Positions 1 through 8,745 of a DNA stretch of 64,000 nt are shown here, one piece after another (within the stretch, counting starts at the first letter, position 1; each line of letters starts with the position of its first letter). The position numbers and the translations under genes are program-made. This DNA is from Enterobacter sp. SA187 (GTDB lineage Bacteria > Pseudomonadota > Gammaproteobacteria > Enterobacterales > Enterobacteriaceae), in assembly GCF_001888805.2 (NCBI RefSeq), contig NZ_CP019113.1, forward strand, positions 3,720,001 to 3,784,000, written 5' to 3'. A model generated the notes under the pieces. The model had not been told where the DNA came from. It saw nothing but the letters and a program-made list of their open reading frames with translations, and did not search any database.

Positions 1-680
1 CCAATCGGATAGACTTCAGTGGCGAAGGTTTTGCCCCAGGCGGTATGCGTTTTCTTGTCTTTGGCGATCAGACGCGTCTGGCTGGCAATGCTGTCGAGGA
101 AAGACACACGGTCGCTTTCCGTCTGGAAGCCCAGCAGATCGTAATCGCACAGCTGTTCTAACAGCTCGGCATGGGGCGGTAAGGCGTTGAAAATTTCCGG
201 CGTCGGGAAAGGAATATGCAGGAAGAAGCCGATCTGGTTTTTCACGCCGCGCTCACGCAGCTCATGGGCGAACGGCAGCAGATGGTAATCGTGGATCCAC
301 AACACATCGTCTTCTTCCAGCAGCGGCAGCAGTTTGTCCGCCAGCAGGGCGTTTACGCGCTGATAACCTTCCCAGGATTCACGCTGGAACTGTACCAGGT
401 CCAGACGGTAGTGGAACGCAGGCCAGAGCACCGCGTTAGAGAACTGGTTGTAATACTCTTCGTAATCCTGTTCGCTGAGGTTGAAAGAGGCCCAGGTGAT
501 ATTACCGCGCGTCTCTTTCTTTAAGGGTTGATCTTCATTGCCTGTCTCACCGCTCCAGCCAAACCAGAGTCCCCCGGTGGCTTTCAGCGCCCCTAAAATC
601 CCGACAGCCAGACCACCTGCGCTTGCTTTTTTATCATCCGGCGGTGCAATGCGATTAGATACTACGACTAAGCGACTCAT
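1..680 (-). CDS. otsA: Trehalose-6-phosphate synthase OtsA (3' part outside window)
   Basis: Makes trehalose 6-phosphate from UDP-glucose and glucose 6-phosphate in the cytoplasm, the first step of osmoprotectant trehalose synthesis (GT20 family). The reverse strand reads from ATG at 680 as MSRLVVVSNRIAPPDDKKAS, then a GGLAVG segment typical of the OtsA N-terminus, and WIHDYHLL further on. The frame stays open to the window edge, so only about the first 226 residues are present. The start lies 26 bases inside the 3' end of otsB, the overlap expected of an otsBA operon and suggestive of translational coupling. Only the truncation by the window is odd. Confidence 0.96.
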   Translation of the reverse strand, partial: MSRLVVVSNRIAPPDDKKASAGGLAVGILGALKATGGLWFGWSGETGNEDQPLKKETRGNITWASFNLSEQDYEEYYNQFSNAVLWPAFHYRLDLVQFQRESWEGYQRVNALLADKLLPLLEEDDVLWIHDYHLLPFAHELRERGVKNQIGFFLHIPFPTPEIFNALPPHAELLEQLCDYDLLGFQTESDRVSFLDSIASQTRLIAKDKKTHTAWGKTFATEVYPI

Positions 681-1464
681 AGCCATCTCTCCTGTTTGTT
701 AGCGCTAATTTTTCTTGTTGTAAGTGATGATCAATCATCTGTTCGAGCCACTGGTGTACAGCAGAAACGCCGTCCAGTCGCCATTGTGCCTGGGTGTCCC
801 CTAAGCCGACTTTGATCGAGACGCCGCCCACGCGGTTCACGACCTTAAATCCTTGTTCATCGGTGAGGTCATCGCCCAGGAATACTGGTGTTCTGCCCGC
901 AAACGGGGTTTCCTGCATAAATGCGTCGATGGCGGCGCCTTTACTGATGCCGCGCGGTTTCAGTTCAACAACGCATTTGCCTGGCTGTAAGGCCAGTTCA
1001 TCGTGTTTTGCTTCCAGCGCCTGTGCCAGCGCGTAGATAGCGTCTTCGTGGTGCATGGCCTGACGGTAATGGAGTGCAAATGCCATTCCTTTTGCTTCGA
1101 GTTCGGTGCCCTCAAGACCATCCAGCCCGGCAATCAGCTCCAGTTCAATCTGCTTTACCAGCTCAGGCGGCAGCGTCACCACGTGGTGTTCGCCATTGCT
1201 GTCACGGCGTTCTGCGCCGTGGACGCCCGCAAGGGGAAAGCGATATGGACTGGCAAGCGCATCCAGCTCACGCATCGAACGGCCGGACACCAGAGCCACT
1301 GCGCCCTGGTAAAGCTCAGCAAGTTGATGCAACTGGTCCCGCACCCTGGCGGGGATGGCTACCTGATCGGGATGGGGTTTGATGTCAGCGAGGGTTCCGT
1401 CGAGGTCAAAAAAGAACGCAAAATTACCAGAAAAAATCGGCGGTACAGTTAACTGGTCGGCCAC
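655..1464 (-). CDS. otsB: Trehalose-6-phosphate phosphatase OtsB
   Basis: Removes phosphate from trehalose 6-phosphate to give trehalose; HAD superfamily. The 269-residue product has the N-terminal HAD nucleophile motif FFDLDGTLAD (about residues 17-26), VALVSGRS for motif II, and the C-terminal FLGDDLTDEQGF motif with the Mg-binding aspartates. The length matches E. coli OtsB (266). The start MADQLTVPP sits after an AGGAG-type ribosome site at about 1470. It is the first gene of otsBA and overlaps otsA. In E. coli the operon is induced by osmotic stress through RpoS; no promoter was identified here. Confidence 0.97.
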   Translation of the reverse strand: MADQLTVPPIFSGNFAFFFDLDGTLADIKPHPDQVAIPARVRDQLHQLAELYQGAVALVSGRSMRELDALASPYRFPLAGVHGAERRDSNGEHHVVTLPPELVKQIELELIAGLDGLEGTELEAKGMAFALHYRQAMHHEDAIYALAQALEAKHDELALQPGKCVVELKPRGISKGAAIDAFMQETPFAGRTPVFLGDDLTDEQGFKVVNRVGGVSIKVGLGDTQAQWRLDGVSAVHQWLEQMIDHHLQQEKLALTNRRDGYESLSRSI

Positions 1465-1572
1465 TCTGGTCTCCTCCTTACAGTTCAGATGGTCTGCTCC
1501 GGCAGACGCATCGCATTATCATTAGCTCTGTAAGTATAGACAGTGTGACGGGGCTCGCCATTTTAAGAAGGC

Positions 1573-1600
1573 GTTGCCAGCCATCGGGACGGCTGGCAAC
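1573..1600 (-). terminator. Hairpin after araFGH
   Basis: Ten-base perfect inverted repeat (GTTGCCAGCC / GGCTGGCAAC, 8-base loop) 26 bases past the araH stop. The T-run on the minus strand is weak (CTTCTTAAAA), so it could be an inefficient terminator or a 3'-end-protecting hairpin of the araFGH transcript. The 162-base otsB-araH gap shows nothing else apart from the otsBA promoter region. Confidence 0.55.
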
Positions 1601-1626
1601 GGGGGAGATAAACTTAAAGGTTAAGC

Positions 1627-2610
1627 TTAAACAGTACGCTTCGCTTTTTGCTTGTAGCGGTCGAAAATCACCGCCGCCAGCAGGATCAAACCGCGCACCA
1701 CATACTGGGAGAATGGCGAAATATTAAGCAAATTCATGGCGTTCTCCACCGTGCCCAGAATCAGGATCCCGGCCACCACATAGGAGATTTTGCCAATGCC
1801 CCCTTTCAGCGACACGCCGCCCAGCACGCAGGCTGAGATGACGATCAGCTCATAGCCGATGGAGGTCATTGGCTGTCCGCTGGTCATGCGCGACGCCAGA
1901 ATAATGCCCGCAATCGCCGACACCAGACCCGACAGAATAAAGATGATGATTTTGGTGCGCACCACAGGGACACCGGCCAGGCGAGCCGCCTCTTCATTGC
2001 CACCGATCGCCAGCGTATTTCGACCAAAAGTTGTACGATTTAGTAAAAATCCGAAAATGGCCAGACAGATAACGGTGAGCCAGATAGGCGCCGGTAAACC
2101 GAGCCAGTTAGTGTAACCGAGGGCGAAAAAACGCTCATCTTCAATGCCGACCGCCTTGCCATCGGAAATGATATAGGCCAGCCCGCGCACAATCTGCATG
2201 GTCGCCAGCGTGGTGATCAGCGCGTTGATTTTCAGCCGGGCGATGACAAAGCCGTTTACCAGACCGCTGAGCACGCCGAGCATCAGCCCGGCGAAGATAC
2301 CGATCCACAGGCTTTCGGTCATGTTGATCACCACCGCGGTGGTGACGCCCGCACAGGCAATGACCGAGGCGACGGACAGGTCGAAATCCCCGGAGGCGAG
2401 GCAGAACAGCATGCCGCAGGCCACCATGCCGGACATGGAGATCGCCAGCCCCAGCCCTTTCATGTTCACAAAGCTGGCAAAATTGGGCACAAAAATGGCG
2501 CAGCCGATAAACAGCACGGCAAACACCACCAGCATGCCGTACTGGTCCCAGATACGACCCAGGTTGAATGGCGACTTAGGCGCGCCGGAAGTGGTTAAAG
2601 ACGACATCAT
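1627..2610 (-). CDS. araH: L-arabinose ABC transporter permease AraH
   Basis: Inner-membrane permease of the high-affinity L-arabinose importer AraFGH (carbohydrate uptake CUT2 family, same type as RbsC). It is 327 residues, against 328 in E. coli, with about ten hydrophobic segments. Diagnostic stretches are ASGDFDLSVAS (about 72-82) and a GGNEEAARLAGV loop (about 203-214) that contacts the ATPase. The C-terminus FDRYKQKAKRTV is nearly identical to E. coli. It is the last gene of the operon, 11 bases after araG. Confidence 0.97.
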   Translation of the reverse strand: MMSSLTTSGAPKSPFNLGRIWDQYGMLVVFAVLFIGCAIFVPNFASFVNMKGLGLAISMSGMVACGMLFCLASGDFDLSVASVIACAGVTTAVVINMTESLWIGIFAGLMLGVLSGLVNGFVIARLKINALITTLATMQIVRGLAYIISDGKAVGIEDERFFALGYTNWLGLPAPIWLTVICLAIFGFLLNRTTFGRNTLAIGGNEEAARLAGVPVVRTKIIIFILSGLVSAIAGIILASRMTSGQPMTSIGYELIVISACVLGGVSLKGGIGKISYVVAGILILGTVENAMNLLNISPFSQYVVRGLILLAAVIFDRYKQKAKRTV

Positions 2611-2621
2611 ATTCTCCTTGC

Positions 2622-4136
2622 TCAGGCGACAGCCTGGCTAACTTTAGGCATGGCAAGGCTTAACGCCTGCTGTTCATCCGCCTGACCGTGTAGTAATTCA
2701 CCGGCGATCTCCCCTTCGCGCATCACCAGGATGCGGTCGGCGAGGCCGAGCACTTCGGGCAGGTCGCTGGAGGCGAACAGCACCGCCACGCCGCGTGCCG
2801 CCAGCGCATAAATCACGTTATAGATTTCATGTTTCGCGCCGACATCAATGCCGCGCGTCGGCTCATCGAGCAAAATGACCTTCATCTCTTCGGATAACCA
2901 GCGCCCGAGAATGGCCTTCTGCTGATTACCGCCGGAGAGATTCATGATCAGCTGCTCAGCGCCGGGGGTTTTGATATTCAGTGAACGAATATGGTGGTCG
3001 GCGTTCTGTACTTCCCAGCCGTCGTTGATCAGGCAGCCTGCGCGGATGTATTTGCGACGGGCGCTGATGTTGATGTTATCGCGCACCGAATGCACCGGAA
3101 TAATGCCTTCGGCTTTGCGGTCTTCCGGGCACAACATCATGCCCGCGGCAATGGCGTGGCCGGGTTTCTGGATGTTGATGGCCTTGCCATCGATCCACAC
3201 CTGGCCTGCGGTGATGCGCGTACCGCCAAACAGCCCTTTCATCAGTTCGCTGCGTCCGGCGCCCACCAGCCCGAACAGGCCGACGATCTCCCCGCGCTTC
3301 ACCGACAGGCTCACCGGCTTACGCACGCCCGGCGCTTTGACCTCATCAAGGCGCAGCATCTCTTCACCGGTCTCACGCGGCTGCCAGCCATAGATATCGC
3401 CCAGATCGCGGCCTACCATCGCTTTCACCAGTGAATCATGGTTGACCTTCTCCATGTCGTCGAAGGTGCAGACATAGCGACCATCTTTAAATACGGTAAT
3501 GGCATCGCTTAAGGCGAAAATCTCCTCCATGCGGTGCGAAACATAAATAATCACCCGCCCTTCGTCGCGCAGTTCGCGGATGACGCGGAACAGGTTGTCG
3601 ATTTCACGGGCCGAGAGCGAACTGGTTGGTTCATCAAAGGCGATCACTTTGGCGTTACGCGCCAGCGCTTTGGCTATTTCCACCATCTGCCACTGCCCAA
3701 TCGACAAGTATTTCAGCGGCGTTTGCGGATCGATATCGAGGCCGAGATGCTCCAGCTGTAGCCGGGCTTCGTAGTTCAGCAGCGAACGGTTAACGAAGCC
3801 GCCTTTATGGGGCAGTTGTCCGAGATAAATATTCTCCGCCACGGTCATTTCAGGCACCAGATGCAGTTCCTGATAGATAATGGCGACGCCGGCATTCAGG
3901 GCAGCGGGCGTATCCGCAAAGGTGACGTCTTCGCCGCGCAGGGCCAGGGTGCCGGTGGTGGGGGCATAGTTGCCGCTGAGGATCTTCAGCAGCGTGGATT
4001 TTCCCGCGCCGTTCTCCCCCATCAGGGCGTGAACCTGGCCTGCATAGCAATCAAAGCTGATGTCGCTGAGCGCTTTTACGCCAGGGAAGGTTTTGCCAAT
4101 CCCCCGGAAAGACAGGTATGGAGTTGACTGTTGCAT
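2622..4136 (-). CDS. araG: L-arabinose ABC transporter ATP-binding protein AraG
   Basis: Double-domain ABC ATPase (504 residues) that powers L-arabinose import. The first domain has a full Walker A (GENGAGKS, about 42-49) and Walker B (VIAFDEPTSS). The second has the divergent GLVGAGRSE P-loop, NLSGGNQQK signature and LLDEPTRGID typical of CUT2 ATPases. An upstream ATG at 4205 is in frame, but MQQSTPYLSF at 4136 matches the E. coli start and has a GGAG ribosome site 5 bases before it, so it was chosen. It lies between araF and araH; a hairpin separates it from araF. Confidence 0.96.
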   Translation of the reverse strand: MQQSTPYLSFRGIGKTFPGVKALSDISFDCYAGQVHALMGENGAGKSTLLKILSGNYAPTTGTLALRGEDVTFADTPAALNAGVAIIYQELHLVPEMTVAENIYLGQLPHKGGFVNRSLLNYEARLQLEHLGLDIDPQTPLKYLSIGQWQMVEIAKALARNAKVIAFDEPTSSLSAREIDNLFRVIRELRDEGRVIIYVSHRMEEIFALSDAITVFKDGRYVCTFDDMEKVNHDSLVKAMVGRDLGDIYGWQPRETGEEMLRLDEVKAPGVRKPVSLSVKRGEIVGLFGLVGAGRSELMKGLFGGTRITAGQVWIDGKAINIQKPGHAIAAGMMLCPEDRKAEGIIPVHSVRDNINISARRKYIRAGCLINDGWEVQNADHHIRSLNIKTPGAEQLIMNLSGGNQQKAILGRWLSEEMKVILLDEPTRGIDVGAKHEIYNVIYALAARGVAVLFASSDLPEVLGLADRILVMREGEIAGELLHGQADEQQALSLAMPKVSQAVA

Positions 4137-4169
4137 AACATCTCCGAAACGCTTTTCAGTGTACGACTG

Positions 4170-4194
4170 GCCCTCCACCCGGCGGGTGAAGGGC
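4170..4194. repeat. araF-araG intercistronic hairpin
   Basis: Eleven-base imperfect inverted repeat (GCCCTCCACCC / GGGTGAAGGGC, 3-base loop) in the 74-base gap between araF and araG. A stem here can stabilise the upstream araF message, which fits the usual excess of periplasmic binding protein over the membrane components. That effect is inferred from analogous transporter operons. Confidence 0.55.
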
Positions 4195-4210
4195 ACACTT
4201 GCCACGCGTA

Positions 4211-5200
4211 TTACTTAACGCCGAGTCCTTTTTTCGCCAGCTCTTCTTTGAAGTTATCGCGGGTGATCAGCACCACGTCGGTAACGGCGGTGAATTTCGG
4301 CGGCTCAACGCCCTTCTCCACCCAGTTGTAAAGCATTTCGCTGGTTTTATAGCCGTGCACGTCCGGGCTTGGCAGCAGCGAACCATAGAAGCCGGTGCCC
4401 TGCGCTTTCGACAGTTCGCTCACCGCATCCACGCCGTTAATGCCGATACCGATGACATCAGCCGCTTTAAAGCCCTGACCTTCAGTGGCGCGCACACCGC
4501 CCAGCACGGTGTTATCGTTCATACCGACCACCAGCCAGTGTTTCACTTCCGGATGCTGCACCAGCAGAGAGTTACCGGCATCAAACGCGCCCGGAATATC
4601 GTTCGCTTTGGTCGGCACCTGGTAGATCTGTTTTTCCGGGAAGCCCGCGGCTTTCAGCGCGTCCATGGAACCGGTGGTACGACGGCGGGCGGTATCCAGT
4701 TCGTCGGCGGTAATGGCCATCACCGCGGTATCTTTCACGTCCCAGCCACGTTTTTGCATCTCTTTATAGAGTTCCTGCCCCTGGCGCGCGCCGATTTCAC
4801 TTGCTGCCATCATCACCAGCGGCACGGATTCCATCGGTTTGCCTTTCGCGGTCACGAACTGATCATCAACGGCGATGACCTTCATGTCATAGCCTTTGGC
4901 TTTCGCCACAATGGCAGAACCCAGTTTCGGGTCCGGCGTGCAGATCACAAAACCTTTCGCGCCGCTGGCCGCCAGGCTGTCGATGGCGTTCAGGGTTTTC
5001 TCCCCGTCCGGCACGGCAATTTTAATTACTTCAAAACCCAGATCTTTCCCGGCTTTATCGGCAAACTTCCATTCTGTCTGGAACCACGGCTCTTCCGGCT
5101 GTTTCACCAGAAAACCGAGTTTCATGGTTTCTGCGATAGCGGATTGTGACATAACGGCAGCCAGACCGATGGCTGCCAGCGCTTTAGTGAATTTGTGCAT
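4211..5200 (-). CDS. araF: L-arabinose periplasmic binding protein AraF
   Basis: Periplasmic receptor that binds L-arabinose and delivers it to AraHG. The 329 residues equal E. coli AraF. A signal peptide (MHKFTKALAAIGLAAVMSQS, cleavage near AIAE) precedes the mature domain ETMKLGFLVKQPEEPWFQTE. Further family stretches are VCTPDPKLGS, TARRRTTGSMDAL and IGINGVDAVSELSKAQG. It is the first gene of araFGH; the upstream 319 bases carry candidate AraC half-sites. Confidence 0.97.
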   Translation of the reverse strand: MHKFTKALAAIGLAAVMSQSAIAETMKLGFLVKQPEEPWFQTEWKFADKAGKDLGFEVIKIAVPDGEKTLNAIDSLAASGAKGFVICTPDPKLGSAIVAKAKGYDMKVIAVDDQFVTAKGKPMESVPLVMMAASEIGARQGQELYKEMQKRGWDVKDTAVMAITADELDTARRRTTGSMDALKAAGFPEKQIYQVPTKANDIPGAFDAGNSLLVQHPEVKHWLVVGMNDNTVLGGVRATEGQGFKAADVIGIGINGVDAVSELSKAQGTGFYGSLLPSPDVHGYKTSEMLYNWVEKGVEPPKFTAVTDVVLITRDNFKEELAKKGLGVK

Positions 5201-5339
5201 GGTTAACTCCAGCTTTAGCGTTCTTTTATGTAGGGAAAAACGGTTTTTCTGTTCTTTAATCAGACAGAAAACAAAGCATTAGCCGATACTGTTCAGGATA
5301 TGCTTCTGCTGGAGAGTAGTTTTAGCGGGAAATTAATCA

Positions 5340-5464
5340 TCCATAGGAGAGCGCCATCACACCGCAGAATTACAGTAATTGCGTACATAAATTCAGCGGA
5401 AAATGACATAAAAAAAGGCGCATTTGTCGGACAATTGCGACGGGTGCCAGCAAAATTATCCATA
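5340..5464 (-). promoter_or_regulatory. araFGH control region with AraC half-sites
   Basis: Bases 5448-5464 read CAGC-N7-TCCATA, one mismatch from the AraC half-site TAGC-N7-TCCATA. A second TCCATA at 5340-5345 lacks a good TAGC partner. A TGTGA half of a CRP site is seen on the minus strand near 5352-5361. Together they fit arabinose/AraC and CRP control of araFGH, as in E. coli. The rest of the 5201-5519 gap shows only the REP-like repeat at its right end. Confidence 0.5.
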
Positions 5465-5487
5465 ACGTCAGCCAGCTTATCCTTGTC

Positions 5488-5512
5488 GCCCGGATGCGTT
5501 GCACATCCGGGC
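5488..5512. repeat. REP-like inverted repeat
   Basis: GCCCGGATG ... CATCCGGGC, a perfect 9-base stem with a 7-base loop, 8 bases past the stop of the DJ-1-family gene. The sequence resembles an enterobacterial REP unit. There is no T-run, so it is likelier a REP/3'-end hairpin than a classical terminator. Confidence 0.6.
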
Positions 5513-5519
5513 CTGTTCA

Positions 5520-6077
5520 CTACCAGGGATAATAGATATGTTCAGCGTGTTCGCGCACAGGCGCGTCGTCACCCAGTAAGCGTGCCGATACCGTGAGCGC
5601 AAAATCAAATACGTGCCCCAGACCTTTGCCACTGATCAGATTGCCGTCTTCCACTACCGGCGCATCCACATATTCGCCGTTTTTCACTCCCTGCCACAGA
5701 TCGCCGGAGCAGACGTAGCGCCGCCCGTTCAGCAGATCGTTACCCCCCAGTACGCGTGCCGCCGCCGAACAGATCGGGCAAATCAGCTTACCCGCGGCAT
5801 CGTGCGCCTTCACAAACTGGATCACCTCCGCGCTGGCGGCCAGATTGACGCTGCCCTGCGGCCCGCCCGGCAGCACTACCGCGTCATACAGCGTCTCCAG
5901 CCGCTCGGTGAGGGTGCTGTCTGCCACCATCGGGATAGCATGATAGCTTTCCACCGCGCGGGTGTCAGCGCAGGCCAGGGTTTCCACCTCAATATGCAGA
6001 CGACGCAGAATATCGATGGTGACAATGGCTTCGGCTTCTTCAAATCCCGGTGCGAGTAATAACGCCACTTTTTTCAT
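5520..6077 (-). CDS. DJ-1/PfpI family protein
   Basis: 185-residue cytoplasmic protein of the DJ-1/PfpI/ThiJ fold. Visible features are the N-terminal VALLLAPGFEEAEA (4-17), whose Glu assists the nucleophile, VVLPGGPQGS (about 68-77), and the nucleophile elbow CPICSAAARVLGG. There the likely reactive Cys is followed by Ser-Ala-Ala instead of the commoner Ala-x-Pro. The nearest well-known relative is YajL. Members are proposed chaperones, deglycases or redox sensors; the function here is not settled. E. coli K-12 has no gene between araF and ftnB, so this is accessory. Confidence 0.85.
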   Translation of the reverse strand: MKKVALLLAPGFEEAEAIVTIDILRRLHIEVETLACADTRAVESYHAIPMVADSTLTERLETLYDAVVLPGGPQGSVNLAASAEVIQFVKAHDAAGKLICPICSAAARVLGGNDLLNGRRYVCSGDLWQGVKNGEYVDAPVVEDGNLISGKGLGHVFDFALTVSARLLGDDAPVREHAEHIYYPW

Positions 6078-6276
6078 TTTTTATTCCTTCAGGTAAGAGT
6101 TAACTTCACCATAAACTTAATTTCAGTAAAATTAAACTGCCAGTTCAAAGCCATCGCACGTAAAACTTATCCCCGGTAAATTTCTGCCGTTTCGCCTAAG
6201 TGCCTTCCAGGTCACAGTAATTATCAGCGCGATCTTTCTATGCTGTAGTCAGTTACTCATAACAAGGATATTTGCT

Positions 6277-6780
6277 ATGGCTATTGTCGGAATGGTTCAA
6301 AAACTCAACACGCAAATGAATCTTGAGTTTCAGGCATCCAGTCTTTATTTGTCGCTCAGCGAATGGTGCGCCGGACACAGCCTGAACGGAACCGCCACTT
6401 TCCTGCGTACCCAGGCGCAGGGCAATATCACGCAAATGATGCGCGTGTTTGAATACATGAAACGCGAAGGGGCGAATCCCATCGTAAAAGCCGCCGAACC
6501 CTACCATGACGACTATTCCACCCTTGAAGATCTGTTCAAAAAAATGCTTGAGGAGTATTCGCAGCGCTGCGCCACCCTCGCCCACTTAACGGCGGAAGCG
6601 GCGGCCATGAACGATGCCTGTACGCTCGAATTTTTGCGGCAGCTGGACAAAGAGCAGCAGCAGGACGGCCTGTTGTTGCAGACCATTATGGAGGAAGTGC
6701 ATAACGCGCAGCTGTCGGGTATGGGTTTACCGCAAACCGATCAGCATTTACTTAATATCGTTAATTTCCGGCAGCATTAA
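6277..6780 (+). CDS. ftnB: Ferritin-like protein FtnB
   Basis: 167 residues, the same length as E. coli FtnB, and a four-helix ferritin fold. Against FtnA, the ferroxidase ligand Glu17 is kept (NLEF), but the positions matching Glu50 and His53 are Asn50 and Gln53 (QGNITQMM). This is the known FtnB departure, so full ferroxidase activity is not expected. The C-terminus EKEQQQDGLLLQTI is typical. In Salmonella FtnB supplies iron for Fe-S repair; that role is inferred here. An AAGGA ribosome site precedes ATG at 6277. It is a single-gene unit with its own terminator. Confidence 0.95.
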   Translation: MAIVGMVQKLNTQMNLEFQASSLYLSLSEWCAGHSLNGTATFLRTQAQGNITQMMRVFEYMKREGANPIVKAAEPYHDDYSTLEDLFKKMLEEYSQRCATLAHLTAEAAAMNDACTLEFLRQLDKEQQQDGLLLQTIMEEVHNAQLSGMGLPQTDQHLLNIVNFRQH

Positions 6781-6798
6781 TCCGCCACTGAGACCCAG

Positions 6799-6826
6799 CC
6801 CCGGCCCGCGTCGGGGTTGTTATTTT
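6799..6826 (+). terminator. Rho-independent terminator after ftnB
   Basis: CCCCG / CGGGG stem around GCCCGCGT, followed by TTGTTATTTTTT, 19 bases past the ftnB stop. Confidence 0.7.
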
Positions 6827-6961
6827 TTGCAGCTCAATGTTGCAAAATTGTATATAAGCCCTTGATTACCCGCGTTTTAACAAAGTCGATCTGGCTCGCA
6901 AAGATCAACCTTACAAAATGTAATGATTTAGAGCATCAATGTTTAATTACACAGGTGCTTC

Positions 6962-8305
6962 ATGATCACTCTTGAATTTATTGTCATTATCCTCTGTCTG
7001 CTGGTGGGTACCCGCTTCGGCGGCATGGGCCTCGGCCTGATCAGCGGTATCGGCCTGTTCATACTGACCTTTGTGTTTGGCCTGCAACCGGGTAAACCGC
7101 CGGTTGACGTGATGCTGACTATCCTGGCGGTGATCGGCTGCGCCGCCACGCTGCAAACCGCCGGCGGGCTGAACGTAATGATGCAGTTTGCAGAGCGACT
7201 GCTGCGACGTCACCCGCAGCACATTACATTGCTCGCGCCCTTCACCACCTGGACGCTGACGTTTTTGTGCGGCACCGGACATGTGGTCTACACCATGTTT
7301 CCCATTATCGCCGATATCGCGCTGAAAAAAGGTATCCGCCCGGAGCGACCGATGGCGGTGGCGTCGGTGGCTTCACAAATGGCCATTACCGCCTCGCCCG
7401 TTTCGGTGGCGGTGGTGTCGCTGGTCTCTATTCTGGCGGCGCAGCACGGCATCGGGCAGGCCTGGAGCATCCTGGAGATCCTCGCCGTCTCCGTGCCGGC
7501 CTCGCTGTTTGGCGTGGCCGTCGCCGCGCTGTGGAGCCTGCGCCGCGGTAAGGATCTGGCGGATGACGCGGAGTTCCAGCAGAAATTAACCGATCCGAAA
7601 CAGCGGGAATTTATCTACGGCAGCAGCGACACCTTAATGAATCAGCGCTTCCCGAAGCAGGCGTACTGGTCAACCTGGATCTTCTTCGCCGGTATTCTTG
7701 TGGTGGTATTACTGGGCGCGTTGCCGGAACTGCGACCCTCATTTGAGGTGAAGGGCAAAATGACGCCGCTGTCGATGAACCTGGTGATCCAGATGATGAT
7801 GCTGATTGCCGGGGCGGTGATGCTGATCGTCTGTAAGGTGAATGCGTCGACCATTTCCAGCGGCGCGGTGTTCAAGGCCGGGATGGTGGCGATTTTTTCG
7901 GTGTTTGGCGTGGCGTGGATGAGTGACACCTTCTTTCAGGCGCATCTGGAGGAGTTAAAAGTGGCGCTGGAGGGCGTGGTGCAGAATCATCCCTGGACCT
8001 ACGCGATTGTGTTATTCCTGGTGTCCAAGCTGGTCAACAGCCAGGCGGCGGCACTGACTGCCGTTGCGCCCATGGCGCTGATGCTGGGCGTCGAGCCAAA
8101 AATGCTGCTGGCGTTTTTCCCGGCGTCATACGGCTATTTTGTACTGCCGACCTATCCGAGCGATCTGGCCTGTATCGGCTTTGACCGTTCAGGCACCACC
8201 CGCATCGGGAAATTCATCATCAACCACAGCTTTATAATTCCGGGGCTGATTGGCGTCAGCTGTGCCTGTGCGGCGAGCTATGCGCTGGTGATGGCGCTGT
8301 TCTGA
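6962..8305 (+). CDS. Anaerobic C4-dicarboxylate transporter (DcuA/DcuB family)
   Basis: 447-residue inner-membrane carrier with about 10-12 hydrophobic segments. Strong Dcu signatures are FGLQPGKPPVDVML (about 39-52), CGTGHVVYT (about 103-111), SPVSVAVVSL, KLVNSQAAALTA, PTYPSDLACIGFDRSGTT and INHSFIIPGLIGV, all nearly as in E. coli DcuB. The family exchanges or takes up fumarate, malate, aspartate and succinate, mostly in anaerobic respiration. It is absent from this place in E. coli K-12, so it is probably an additional paralogue. The 181-base upstream gap holds FNR-like half-sites (TTGAT near 6864) but no convincing full palindrome. Confidence 0.88.
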   Translation: MITLEFIVIILCLLVGTRFGGMGLGLISGIGLFILTFVFGLQPGKPPVDVMLTILAVIGCAATLQTAGGLNVMMQFAERLLRRHPQHITLLAPFTTWTLTFLCGTGHVVYTMFPIIADIALKKGIRPERPMAVASVASQMAITASPVSVAVVSLVSILAAQHGIGQAWSILEILAVSVPASLFGVAVAALWSLRRGKDLADDAEFQQKLTDPKQREFIYGSSDTLMNQRFPKQAYWSTWIFFAGILVVVLLGALPELRPSFEVKGKMTPLSMNLVIQMMMLIAGAVMLIVCKVNASTISSGAVFKAGMVAIFSVFGVAWMSDTFFQAHLEELKVALEGVVQNHPWTYAIVLFLVSKLVNSQAAALTAVAPMALMLGVEPKMLLAFFPASYGYFVLPTYPSDLACIGFDRSGTTRIGKFIINHSFIIPGLIGVSCACAASYALVMALF

Positions 8306-8312
8306 TCCTGCC

Positions 8313-8336
8313 GGCGGGGTCGCCCCCGCCTTTTTT
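8313..8336 (+). terminator. Rho-independent terminator after dcu gene
   Basis: GGCGGGG / CCCCCGCC stem with a TCG-type loop, followed by six Ts, 8 bases past the stop. Confidence 0.85.
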
Positions 8337-8405
8337 CAGCGCGGCTTCCGCGCCCGATCTTCGAAAACATCCGTTTGAATAATTCAAAACGAAGGTTTAC
8401 TTTAG

Positions 8406-8657
8406 CTAGTGCGCCTCGCCCTGCGGCGTGAACTTCAGCTCAATCAGCGCAATGGCTTTCTGAATGGCGCGGCGGGTCACCGGATCGGCGGCAGCCGGAT
8501 GGGTGGTGAAATCGATGGTTTTCAGCTGCTGCGACATTTTCTCACGCACTTCAACCGGCGCGATAACGTCAATGATGTCGAGGATTTGTTTGATCACCAG
8601 CTGGCAGGCGACAACGTCAGATACCAGTTCTTGATCGGCACTCAGGGATTCAGACAT
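8406..8657 (-). CDS. yecJ: Conserved small protein YecJ (DUF2766)
   Basis: 83 residues, equal in length and very close in sequence to E. coli YecJ (SADQELVSDVVACQLVIKQI at the N-terminus; KFTPQGEAH at the C-terminus). No membrane segment; predicted helical and cytoplasmic. Function unknown. AGGAGCC lies just before the ATG at 8657. It stands between the dcu gene and azuC, both facing other ways, so it is a single-gene unit. Confidence 0.94.
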   Translation of the reverse strand: MSESLSADQELVSDVVACQLVIKQILDIIDVIAPVEVREKMSQQLKTIDFTTHPAAADPVTRRAIQKAIALIELKFTPQGEAH

Positions 8658-8745
8658 GGAAGGCTCCTTTCAGTAAGGACGCCATAGTAGCGGGAAGCGC
8701 TGCGAAAAGGTAGTTTGCCCGGCCTGCACAGCGTACATCAGATAT

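Noticed and set aside
4199..5149. 316-codon open frame on the plus strand
   Set aside because: Antisense to araF and His/Arg/Gly-rich in the manner of shadow frames.
5293..5520. 75-codon minus-strand frame upstream of araF
   Set aside because: Lies in the araF control region, overlaps the REP-like repeat, lacks a ribosome site and any family feature.
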